Positions 43,289-51,170 of a DNA stretch of 64,000 nt are shown one piece after another (positions within the stretch are counted from its first letter, which is position 1; every line of letters starts with the position of its first letter). The notes under the pieces are model-generated. The model made no database searches. It saw only the letters and a list, made by a program, of their open reading frames with translations, and had not been told where the DNA came from. The DNA is taken from NCBI RefSeq assembly GCF_002355375.1, contig NZ_AP017312.1, positions 594,001 to 658,000 of the forward strand, given 5' to 3'. The position numbers and the translations under genes are program-made. Source of the DNA: Aneurinibacillus soli. GTDB taxonomy: Bacteria > Bacillota > Bacilli > Aneurinibacillales > Aneurinibacillaceae.

Positions 43289-43942
43289 ATGAAACGAAAA
43301 GCAATTCTTACGATTCTGCTTGCGCTTATGGTTGTCAGTGGCGGCGGAATTGGTTATTACTACTGGTACCAGGGGGCGCACTATGTGAAAACAGAAGATG
43401 CGCGCATTCAGGGCGATCAGTATCGAATTATGCCACAAATTGCCGGGGAAATAACGCGAATTCCTGTCGAAGAAGGGCAAGTCGTGCAGCAAAATCAGGA
43501 AATCGCGGAGCAGGATACGTCCAATATCGACCCTAGCATGATCGACAAAACCATTATGCGTGCGCCGATTGCGGGAACGGTCACGAAAGTATTCAACAAA
43601 GAACATGAGATTGGCTCACCAAGTCAGCCGGTTGCCCTGATGGTCGATACACATGCGTTATACGTGTCGGCTAATATCGAGGAAACATACATTACCCGTG
43701 TGAAAGCGGGCCAGCCAGTTGAGGTGACGATTGATACGCTCGGCGGCAAGAAGTTGGTGGGAAAAGTACGCAAGGTGGGTATAGCATCGAATTCTACGTT
43801 CTCGCTCGTACCGGCTGTGAATACAAGTGGGAACTTCAACAAAGTTACACAGCGGATTCCGATTGAGATCGCGATTCAACAACCATCTGATGTTCAGTTA
43901 ATTCCGGGGACGAACGTAGAAGTCAAAATTCGCGTGTCGTAG
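43289..43942 (+). CDS. HlyD/EmrA-type efflux adaptor, short form without coiled-coil hairpin
   Basis: 217 aa from ATG 43289 (GAGGTGG site; the frame is open from 43232 without one). One N-terminal membrane segment (9-28), then lipoyl-like half motifs VKTEDARIQGDQYRIMPQIAGEI and DKTIMRAPIAGTVTKV placed almost side by side. The long helical hairpin that normally separates them in EmrA is absent. Residues ~120-215 form the beta-barrel part. It would partner the DHA2 transporter encoded 15 nt downstream. Confidence 0.85.
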   Translation: MKRKAILTILLALMVVSGGGIGYYYWYQGAHYVKTEDARIQGDQYRIMPQIAGEITRIPVEEGQVVQQNQEIAEQDTSNIDPSMIDKTIMRAPIAGTVTKVFNKEHEIGSPSQPVALMVDTHALYVSANIEETYITRVKAGQPVEVTIDTLGGKKLVGKVRKVGIASNSTFSLVPAVNTSGNFNKVTQRIPIEIAIQQPSDVQLIPGTNVEVKIRVS

Positions 43943-43957
43943 GGAGGAGGAGAAGCA

Positions 43958-45505
43958 ATGGCAGCAGCAACAGCAAGTACTCCTTCCCAGGAATCAGCCG
44001 GATCTCCCTGGCTGGCGCTGCTGGCGATTATTGCCGGAGCGTTCGTCGCGATTCTGAACAATAGTCTCATTAACGTCGCGCTTCCGAAGCTGGTGAATGT
44101 ATTCGGCTCGACAACGGAACGGATTCAGTGGGTTCTGACCGGATACATGCTTGCATCAGGGGTCATTATTCCGATTAGCGGCTTTATGGGAGACAAGTTA
44201 GGCTATAAGAAATTTATGATTATCGCGCTCGGGGTGTTTACGGGCGGTACGGCGCTTTGTGCAGTAGCGTGGAGTGATACGTCACTTATTATCGCGCGAG
44301 TTATTGCCGGACTGGGTGGCGGGGTGATTATGCCGCTTAGTATGACATTGGTGTACAAGATTATGCCGCGTGAACAGATCGGTACGGCACTCGGCCTCTG
44401 GGGGATCTCCGCGATGGTAGCGCCTGCGGTCGGTCCGACGTTGAGTGGATATTTGATTGAATGGTTGAATTGGCGGTTTCTGTTTATCGTGACTATTCCA
44501 GTCGCGCTGTTTGCGATTGTGATGACGTGGGTGCTTCTGAAGGAGACGGAGCGTCAGGAGAATATGAAGTTTGACTGGGGCGGGTTTATTCTAACGTCTT
44601 TATCAGCAGGGACGCTGCTGTATGCACTGAGTAATGGGAAGACAGCAGGCTGGACATCATTTGAGATTGTATCGTTATTTTTTATTTCATTCTGGTCGCT
44701 TGTGTTTCTCGTCTATGTGGAGACAGGCAAAGAGAAGCCGCTCATTAATTTGAGCTTGCTGCGGAATTTTCATTATACGTTGAGCATTATTACGGGCAGT
44801 CTTGTGATGATCGGCATGTATGGCGGGGTATTCCTTACGCCGTTGTTCTTGCAGAATATCCAGGGGGTGTCACCGATTGATACGGGGATTCTCCTGATGC
44901 CACAGGCGATTGCGATGGCGATTATGATGCCGATCTCTGGTAAGTTGTTCGATAAGGTGGGCGTTGTGCCGATTGGGCTTGTGGGCATTACGCTTACGAG
45001 TGTTATGTCGTATGAGTTACATAGGTTGACGGCGACGACTTCACATGAATGGTTGAATCTGATTTTGACGATTCGGGGCATCGGGATTGGACTCTGTATG
45101 ATGCCTCTCTCCACGGTCGGGATGAATGCGATTGCGGCGACGGCACCGAAGGAGATGGGGAATGCGTCTTCTTTATCCAATCTTGTCCGGCAGGTAGCCG
45201 CGTCATTCGGGATTGCGGTGCTGACGACGATTATGCAGAATCGTGCGTCTCTGCATTTTGATCATATGCGTGAATCAGTGACACTTGATGCGGCCTCAAC
45301 TGTGCAGGCTTATTACGGAACGAGCGGGATTAGTACGTTGGCAGGAATGATGCAGCTAGATGCGACAGCGCGGGCGATAGGAGATACATTCCTTGTCTCG
45401 TCTATTCCATTATTTATTTCTATCCCGCTTGTATTGTTATTCATTCAAAGAAAAAAAGCGGCACCGCCGCAACCAGAAATAGCGAAAGAAAGGGAAGAAG
45501 CATGA
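43958..45505 (+). CDS. DHA2-family (EmrB/QacA-like) drug:proton antiporter
   Basis: 515 aa with fourteen predicted membrane segments. MFS motif A is present as SGFMGDKLGYKK, and the DHA2 hallmarks NVALPKLVNVFGST, QWVLTGYMLASGV and motif C-like GPTLSGYLIEWLNWRFLF are seen. It exports lipophilic compounds using the proton gradient. It sits between two adaptor genes, with a 4-nt overlap to the second. Transcription is probably under the MarR protein encoded upstream. Confidence 0.93.
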   Translation: MAAATASTPSQESAGSPWLALLAIIAGAFVAILNNSLINVALPKLVNVFGSTTERIQWVLTGYMLASGVIIPISGFMGDKLGYKKFMIIALGVFTGGTALCAVAWSDTSLIIARVIAGLGGGVIMPLSMTLVYKIMPREQIGTALGLWGISAMVAPAVGPTLSGYLIEWLNWRFLFIVTIPVALFAIVMTWVLLKETERQENMKFDWGGFILTSLSAGTLLYALSNGKTAGWTSFEIVSLFFISFWSLVFLVYVETGKEKPLINLSLLRNFHYTLSIITGSLVMIGMYGGVFLTPLFLQNIQGVSPIDTGILLMPQAIAMAIMMPISGKLFDKVGVVPIGLVGITLTSVMSYELHRLTATTSHEWLNLILTIRGIGIGLCMMPLSTVGMNAIAATAPKEMGNASSLSNLVRQVAASFGIAVLTTIMQNRASLHFDHMRESVTLDAASTVQAYYGTSGISTLAGMMQLDATARAIGDTFLVSSIPLFISIPLVLLFIQRKKAAPPQPEIAKEREEA

Positions 45506-46989
45506 GGAAATTCAAGATGAGAGCAGCGGTACAGATGGTGGCGCTAAGCGCACTTGTAGCAGCAACAGCGGGATGCAGCACGAATGCAAAGGAAGCATCG
45601 CAGCAGATGACAGTCGTTCCGGTGAAAACGGTGAATGCACAACAAGGCATGATCGGAACGGGTAAAGTGTATACAGGAAGTGTTATGCCTTTGCAAACAG
45701 TAAAGGTAGTACCGAAGACAGCGGGGAAAATTGAGCAGATGGCTGTTGATGTTGGTACACCAGTGAAGCAAGGCCAGTTGTTGTTTAAGCTAGAAGATAA
45801 GGATTTGCGTAACACACTAGAGAAAGCAAATGCAGCGGTAGCAGCAGCCCAAGCGGGTGTGGGCGCGGCACAAGCGGCGCAAGAATCGGGTGTCGTGCAG
45901 GCGACAAGTGGAGTGGTCCAATCGAAGAATGGCATGATTCAGGCGAAGAACGGCATGGTGCAGGCACAAGGTGCGATCACACAGGCACAGAGCGGTCTTG
46001 AGCAAGCACAGAATGCAGTCACAGACGCCGAGAATGGGCTGAAAAAAGCCAAGCAAAGTCTAACGGATGCGACGACGCAGCTGAACCGTACGAAGCAGTT
46101 GTATGAAAGTGGTGCGACATCGAAAGCACAGCTTGAGCAGGCGCAGACAGCGCTTGTGACGGCACAGACAGGCTACAATAGTGCAGAGATCGCACGCAAG
46201 GGAGCGGTTGAGCGGCTGAGCGCGGCGAAGAAGAACGTAAGTGTAGCACAGAAATCATACGCGAATGCGAATGCTACGTACGAGAATTCGACAAGCGGCT
46301 ATAGCAATGCGCAAAAGCAAGTAGGTGTGGCAAGCGGCACGGCGGGCATTCAGGCGAGCGAGCAGGGGGTTCGTCAGGCGCAGGTAGCGGCGCAGATCGC
46401 GACAGATGCGCTGAGAGATGCGGCTGTGACGTCTCCAATTGACGGGATTGTAGCCGTAAAGAACAATGAAGTAGGCGAGCTTGTATCGCCACAGGCACCG
46501 AATCCGGTACTCGTGGTGACGAACTTGAATACGGTGAATGTGCTGTTCTATGCATCAAGCGCGGACTTAGCGAATCTTCACCTAGGCATGAAGATGAATG
46601 TGAAAGTGGATGCCATGAAGGTCTCCGCGATCGGAACGGTGAAGAGTGTGAGTCCGGTTGATGAGAAAGGGAAAGGGTATCCGGTTCAAGTGAGTGTGCC
46701 AAATCCAGGGCTGAAGCTGCGTGCCGGTCTGGTCACCGAGCTGACGGCGATAGCAGAAGGCTCGAAGCCAGGCATCGTTGTTCCGTCCTCGGCACTGGTG
46801 AAAGAGCAGAACAAAGCGTATGTATATGTGGTAAACGGCGACCGTGCGAAACGCAAAGAGGTACAGATCGGAGAAGAGAAATCCGGTAATACCTTGATTA
46901 CGGGCGGATTGAACGCAAACGATGCAGTCATTACGGATAACGTGGTGTTGTTATCGGACAATGCGAAGATACAGGTACAGCAAGAATAA
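45502..46989 (+). CDS. Lipoprotein efflux adaptor with extended coiled-coil hairpin (RND/MacA-like)
   Basis: 495 aa. Lipoprotein signal with lipobox TAGC at Cys25. A lipoyl half (VKVVPKTAGKIEQMAVDVGTPVKQGQ), then a very long Ala/Gln-rich helical hairpin (~105-310) with short repeated units such as SKNGMIQAKNGMVQA, the second lipoyl half (AVTSPIDGIVAVKNNEVGELVSP), a beta-barrel and a membrane-proximal domain (VPSSALVKEQNKAYVYVV). The start overlaps the transporter stop by 4 nt. In diderms such hairpins dock on TolC; a TolC-like protein is encoded ~6 kb upstream. Confidence 0.88.
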   Translation: MRKFKMRAAVQMVALSALVAATAGCSTNAKEASQQMTVVPVKTVNAQQGMIGTGKVYTGSVMPLQTVKVVPKTAGKIEQMAVDVGTPVKQGQLLFKLEDKDLRNTLEKANAAVAAAQAGVGAAQAAQESGVVQATSGVVQSKNGMIQAKNGMVQAQGAITQAQSGLEQAQNAVTDAENGLKKAKQSLTDATTQLNRTKQLYESGATSKAQLEQAQTALVTAQTGYNSAEIARKGAVERLSAAKKNVSVAQKSYANANATYENSTSGYSNAQKQVGVASGTAGIQASEQGVRQAQVAAQIATDALRDAAVTSPIDGIVAVKNNEVGELVSPQAPNPVLVVTNLNTVNVLFYASSADLANLHLGMKMNVKVDAMKVSAIGTVKSVSPVDEKGKGYPVQVSVPNPGLKLRAGLVTELTAIAEGSKPGIVVPSSALVKEQNKAYVYVVNGDRAKRKEVQIGEEKSGNTLITGGLNANDAVITDNVVLLSDNAKIQVQQE

Positions 46990-46997
46990 AAAGTATG

Positions 46998-47031
46998 CCG
47001 CTGACTCTACTAATAGAGTCAGCGGTTTTTT
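46998..47031 (+). terminator. Terminator of the efflux operon
   Basis: Perfect stem CCGCTGACTCTA / TAGAGTCAGCGG, loop CTAA, six T. Confidence 0.95.
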
Positions 47032-47164
47032 GTAGAATAACGGTAACTTTTGTAGAAACAATGCGAAACTTGCGATGAATACGCTCTCTTTTCTGCATCT
47101 TTTTCCTTTATAATGTTTATATATTCAAAATTTGATATTTTTTTCAAATGGAGGGAGGCGTACA

Positions 47165-47668
47165 ATGTTTGAACTGGTCGATTTGAAACGAGCCGTGGAA
47201 AGATTTGCGCGAGAGGGTCATGTATTCTATCCAGATCAGGCAGACGGGATTGGAGAGGTAACCGTGCTTTGTATCGGGGAAGAGAAGGTGTATGTCCCAT
47301 GTACGACAGCGCAGTTCCGTAGGAAGCTAAGTCGGGAGTTCTTTAAGGACGAGCGTCTGCTGCGTGATTTCGCATATGAAACGCTCGGGAAACGCAAGCA
47401 TCCTCCGTTCGTGCTGCATGAAAGCCTGGTGCTGGTTCCATTCTGGTACCCGTGTTTTGATAATCCCTCGCATCGCACGTTGTACGCATGTCTGTCCTCT
47501 ATTAAAATGTATGCGGTTCATGAAGAACAGCGGCTCGGTTGTGTGTTGATGTTCAAAGATCGGCATACCGTCGATCTTCCGTATTCGATTGGAACGGTGA
47601 AGCAGCAGATGCGCTGTGCCGAGCATCTGCTGATGAAGTATCAATTGAAAGGCAGAGCCTCGTATTGA
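47165..47668 (+). CDS. ComK-family competence transcription factor
   Basis: 167 aa from ATG 47165 (GGAGGGAGG site). The order of conserved blocks matches ComK: a beta-rich N-terminal half, then KRKHPPFVLHES (ComK KPP), LVLVPF, a CFDN...WI-like segment, SSIKMYAVHE, and DLPYSIGTVKQQMRCAEHLL, like the ComK sequence ELPISYNSFENQ. ComK activates DNA-uptake genes in Bacillus by binding AT-rich boxes. It is ~25 residues shorter than B. subtilis ComK, and overall identity is low, so an exact role is not assured. A TATAAT lies at 47109-47114. Confidence 0.7.
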   Translation: MFELVDLKRAVERFAREGHVFYPDQADGIGEVTVLCIGEEKVYVPCTTAQFRRKLSREFFKDERLLRDFAYETLGKRKHPPFVLHESLVLVPFWYPCFDNPSHRTLYACLSSIKMYAVHEEQRLGCVLMFKDRHTVDLPYSIGTVKQQMRCAEHLLMKYQLKGRASY

Positions 47669-47840
47669 AAGTTATACTTATCAGGAGATGATACCGCCTT
47701 TTTGCATGGCTATCGAAGGGATAGTGTGTAGATTTTTTATGTGAAAAAAAGAACATAATCATTTCTATCGTTCCATAGCGCCCGGCATGGTTTGTGGCCA
47801 GCACGTATGATGAAAGTGCGCACATAATTGGCAGGGCCGG

Positions 47841-47855
47841 CCCTCCACGGGAGGG
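47841..47855 (+). promoter_or_regulatory. Perfect hairpin enclosing the Shine-Dalgarno of the sigma factor gene
   Basis: CCCTCC (47841-47846), loop ACG, GGAGGG (47850-47855). The right arm is the ribosome site of the ATG at 47863. Six G-C-rich pairs should hide it, so translation may need unfolding or an activator. Confidence 0.6.
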
Positions 47856-47862
47856 AATCCAT

Positions 47863-48402
47863 ATGGAAGAGATGAAATGGGCACGTTTTTTTGCAGAGGT
47901 GGAGCCGCTTGTGAATCGATTGACGGCACGGTATGCGCCTGGTTTCTGGCGGGAAGAAGCGAAGCAGGTAGCCCGCATCGCCTGCTGGCAAAATGCACAT
48001 CGGTATGATGCGGGGCGTGGAGCGAAGCTGTCTACATTTTTGTTCGTGATTGTACGGCGGGCGCTGGCTGATTTTTATGAGCGGGAAGCGTTGTGGCGCA
48101 GTCGTCATCTGCTTCCGGTGTCAGGGGATGAGGAGGGGCCAGGCTGGGAGGAAACGCTTATGGCTGTGGAGAAGCCGATGGAAGAAGCGCTCGTCTGGGA
48201 GAGTTGGATGGTACTCGTATCGGATACGGAAGCAGCCTGCCTGACGCTTCATATTCGGGATGGTCTGCCACTTAGGGATGTGGCTATGTGTCTCGGAATG
48301 ACGTACGAAGCGGTCAAAAAGCAGAAGCAGCGTGCTCTGGCACGGCTGCGTACCCGCTTGAGTCCGCAGGGACTTTCTTCTTTCTTGCCAAAAGAGATAT
48401 AA
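47863..48402 (+). CDS. Sigma-70 family RNA polymerase sigma factor (ECF-like)
   Basis: 179 aa from ATG 47863; the frame is open further up, but the site GGGAGGG fits this start. Region 2 is seen at ~10-75 (LVNRLTARYAPGFWREEAKQVA, KLSTFLFVIVRRALADFYERE) and region 4 at ~125-170 (EAACLTLHIRDGLPLRDVAMCLGMTYEAVKKQKQRALARLR). No region 1 or 3 is present, as in ECF or SigH/ComX-like factors. No anti-sigma gene follows. Its neighbours are comK-like and slaP. Whether it reads the ECF promoters at 36342 and 36445 is unknown. Confidence 0.83.
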   Translation: MEEMKWARFFAEVEPLVNRLTARYAPGFWREEAKQVARIACWQNAHRYDAGRGAKLSTFLFVIVRRALADFYEREALWRSRHLLPVSGDEEGPGWEETLMAVEKPMEEALVWESWMVLVSDTEAACLTLHIRDGLPLRDVAMCLGMTYEAVKKQKQRALARLRTRLSPQGLSSFLPKEI

Positions 48403-48432
48403 TAAGCGTGAGTCCAGAAGGAGGAGTATATC

Positions 48433-49347
48433 ATGTTATCATTTTTTAAGAAACTTCGCTCCAGTGAGCCCAAGCAGGAAACAGAAGCGGGGTCTGTAAT
48501 AGAAGAAACGAATGATACGCCTGCGGAAGAGGTAGCGTCAGCTGTTCTGCCACTGCACTTCCCGCAGGATGTAGATACAGGAATCTCGATGGAAGAGCGG
48601 TATGTATTGCAGTTCTTCGTCGGGGAACTGCCGGAGATGGCGGAAGGCGAGCTGTCCATTGATGGGTACAAGCTTACCCAGGATGAAGCCGGTATGGTAC
48701 TGCAAGCGATTATGCGCAATAATATGGATGCTGACATTGAGGTTGGCACCGTGCCGGTTGTGCTGATTGATGCGCATCATAATATGGTAGCACGCAGCAT
48801 GTTTGATCTGACAAGCTTTGGTGAGATTCCGGCACGTACGGCGATGCCATGCCGCTTCTTCCTACCGTATAGTGATTTTCGTGTCCAGCAGGCGGATTTC
48901 TCGAATTGGATGGTCGGGTTCCATATGGAGGATGGCCGCGTGATGCGGGCGGTGACAGAGCTTGACTTTGAACAGAGCGGAGATTTCTCGCAGGACGAGC
49001 ATGTGGAAGCACAAGATCAGCAGGTGCTCGATGCGATCGAGCGGGCAATTCATGAGACAGAAGGCCAGGTCAATATGTTCGGCACGTCACTCGGTCAGGG
49101 TGAGCATGGTGAGCTGGTGGTAGAGCTTCTGCTGCGTAACGGCAAGGATGAGGTTGTAGAGCTGACGGATGGCATGGTATTCACGGTGCTGGATGCAGCA
49201 CGTGATGAGGTGGCGTCGCAGGCGTTTGATTTCTCGGCTGTGAAGGTGGAGCCGAAGTCGGTGCAGCGTCTTGTGCTGGAGTATGATGCCGCGACTTTAA
49301 AGAAGGCGGAGCCTGATTTCAGTGAGTGGTCAGTAGATGTAAAGTAA
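48433..49347 (+). CDS. slaP: Accessory Sec system S-layer assembly protein, SLAP domains
   Basis: 304 aa. After an acidic linker (~10-45) come two copies of the SLAP domain: ~50-155 (RYVLQFFVGELPEM...IPARTAMPCRFFLPYSDFR) and ~205-304 (GELVVELLLRNGK...VEPKSVQRLVLEYDAATL), each ending with an (D/E)FS(N/E)W motif. In Bacillus anthracis SlaP works with SecA2 to export the S-layer proteins Sap and EA1. No secA2 is in this window. It starts 30 nt after the sigma factor stop with GGAGGAG, and is followed by SLH protein genes. Confidence 0.87.
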   Translation: MLSFFKKLRSSEPKQETEAGSVIEETNDTPAEEVASAVLPLHFPQDVDTGISMEERYVLQFFVGELPEMAEGELSIDGYKLTQDEAGMVLQAIMRNNMDADIEVGTVPVVLIDAHHNMVARSMFDLTSFGEIPARTAMPCRFFLPYSDFRVQQADFSNWMVGFHMEDGRVMRAVTELDFEQSGDFSQDEHVEAQDQQVLDAIERAIHETEGQVNMFGTSLGQGEHGELVVELLLRNGKDEVVELTDGMVFTVLDAARDEVASQAFDFSAVKVEPKSVQRLVLEYDAATLKKAEPDFSEWSVDVK

Positions 49348-49356
49348 TTATTTTGT

Positions 49357-49400
49357 ACTATCTGTATCTTTTTTAATAAGATGCAGGTAGTATTTTTTTT
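49357..49400 (+). terminator. Terminator after slaP
   Basis: TACTATCTGTATCTT pairs with AAGATGCAGGTAGTA (a few G-U or mismatched pairs), then nine T. Confidence 0.88.
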
Positions 49401-49431
49401 TGATTAAGTGCCCCTTAATTTGTAAACTCTG

Positions 49432-49440
49432 TGCTATAAT
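49432..49440 (+). promoter_or_regulatory. Extended -10 promoter for the SLH gene
   Basis: TG-C-TATAAT at 49432-49440, 78 nt before the start codon; no good -35. Confidence 0.5.
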
Positions 49441-49517
49441 TGGGTTGTACGAAAAATAAGTAGGTATTATTGATTATTTATTACAGGTCGAAGTACATAT
49501 CTATTAGGAGGGATACG

Positions 49518-51137
49518 ATGAAGCTTTATAAAAAAGTATTCAAGGTGTGCTCAAGTACATTCTTGGCTAGTACACTCGTTTTATCAGCCGGAACAGCAGT
49601 ATTTGCTCAGGCTAAAGACGTAGAAAACCACTGGGCACAAAACCAAATTACGAAATGGGTAGACGCTGGTTATGTGAAGGGATATGAGGATGGAACCTTC
49701 AAGCCGAATAACAGCATTACGCGTGCGGAATTCATCCGACTGGTTAACCAATCGTTTGGTTTTACAGAAGTAGCGACGATTACCTACACGGATGTTGCTC
49801 CGAGCCAGTGGTTCTATAGCGAAGTAGCGAAGGCGAAAGCAGCAGGCTACATCAGTGGCTATGAAGATGGCACGATGAAACCGAATAACAAGATTAGCCG
49901 CCAGGAAGCAGCAGCGATTATTCAGCGCTTGTTGAAGCTTCAAGGAACCGAAGCGAGCTCTTTCCAGGATGGACAGGCAATCGCTTCCTGGGCTAAAGGA
50001 GCAGTTGGTAGTGTTGCTGCTAATAAAATCATGAATGGGTACCCGGATGGAACCTTCAAACCGGCTACTAACATTACGCGCGCAGAGTCTGTTGTAACGC
50101 TCGATAAAGCGATGGGTGCGAAAGGAACAGATTCGCCGGTAGCGTCACAAGCACCAGGCAAAACGTATGACAAGGCAGGTACATATGGGGCATCAGCAGG
50201 CAAAACAGACACCATTCAAGGTGATGTAATTATCAGTGCAGCTGATGTGAAGCTTCAGAATACAGTGATCGATGGTAACTTGCTCATCGCGGAATCGGTC
50301 GGTAGCGGCAATGTATATCTGAATAATGTGACAGTGAAAGGTACAACCACTGTTAAAGGCGGAGGATCGAACTCCATCTATGCCGCTGATTCCACGCTAG
50401 GCAAAGTTGTCGTGAATAAGAACGATGTGCATCTGGTGGCATCCGGTACGACAGCAGCAAGCTCAGTTGTCGTGCAATCAGGTGCGAAGATCGAACAGGG
50501 CAGCCTGTCTTCATCTGCGAAAGGATTCGGTACGATCTCGATTGCTGCGGTATCTAGCGGAACTGTAAAGCTAGTTGGTAATTTTGATAGTGTAACAGTA
50601 GACGGCAAAGCATCAATTGAGCTTTCGAACGGGAAAGTAGACAGTCTGGATGTAAGCAAGGGTGCAGAGGGTGCTTCCCTTACTGTAATGTCTGATGCAA
50701 ACGTGAAGAATCTTACTGTAAATGATGCATCTAAGGTGTACGGTTCTGGTAAGATCGAGAACGCCAAGGTAAATGTAAACGGCGTATCATTTGCGACTCG
50801 TCCAACTAACGTACAAACTGCTTCAGGTGTAACAGTTTCTATTTCGTCCTCAAATGGCGGCGGTGGTGGTGGCGGTGGTTCCTCTACTACTACTACTAAA
50901 AAATCATATACTAACGGGGCAATCATTAATGTAAACGATCTGTCTGGCATTACGAGTATAGAGATTACGAGTGGAACGGTTACTTTGAATGGAATAATCC
51001 CAGCTGGTAAGACGGTTACGGTAAAAGCAAGTGCTACACTCACCGGTACTGGTACAATCAACGGTAATTTGATCTTAGAAAATACAGGGACAACGCTTCA
51101 CGGAATTACAGTTAATGGTACAACAACGATTCAATAA
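49518..51137 (+). CDS. SLH-domain surface protein with beta-helix-like region
   Basis: 539 aa from ATG 49518 (AGGAGGG site). Signal peptide ends AVFAQA. Three SLH domains cover ~30-205 (NHWAQNQITKWVDAGYVKGYEDGTF, two more). Residues ~230-440 are repetitive beta strands with short stretches like GDVIISAADVKLQNTVIDGN, a probable right-handed beta helix. A linker with eight to nine glycines and threonines precedes a last beta domain. The SLH part binds the secondary wall polysaccharide. It is followed 33 nt later by the repeat-protein gene with no terminator between, so the two are likely co-expressed. Confidence 0.9.
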   Translation: MKLYKKVFKVCSSTFLASTLVLSAGTAVFAQAKDVENHWAQNQITKWVDAGYVKGYEDGTFKPNNSITRAEFIRLVNQSFGFTEVATITYTDVAPSQWFYSEVAKAKAAGYISGYEDGTMKPNNKISRQEAAAIIQRLLKLQGTEASSFQDGQAIASWAKGAVGSVAANKIMNGYPDGTFKPATNITRAESVVTLDKAMGAKGTDSPVASQAPGKTYDKAGTYGASAGKTDTIQGDVIISAADVKLQNTVIDGNLLIAESVGSGNVYLNNVTVKGTTTVKGGGSNSIYAADSTLGKVVVNKNDVHLVASGTTAASSVVVQSGAKIEQGSLSSSAKGFGTISIAAVSSGTVKLVGNFDSVTVDGKASIELSNGKVDSLDVSKGAEGASLTVMSDANVKNLTVNDASKVYGSGKIENAKVNVNGVSFATRPTNVQTASGVTVSISSSNGGGGGGGGSSTTTTKKSYTNGAIINVNDLSGITSIEITSGTVTLNGIIPAGKTVTVKASATLTGTGTINGNLILENTGTTLHGITVNGTTTIQ

Positions 51138-51170
51138 AAAATAATTGGATAAGAAGAGGAGGAACGATTG

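Noticed and set aside
50378-51061. 227-codon antisense frame in the SLH gene
   Set aside because: Low-complexity Pro/Val-rich shadow of the repetitive beta-helix coding sequence.
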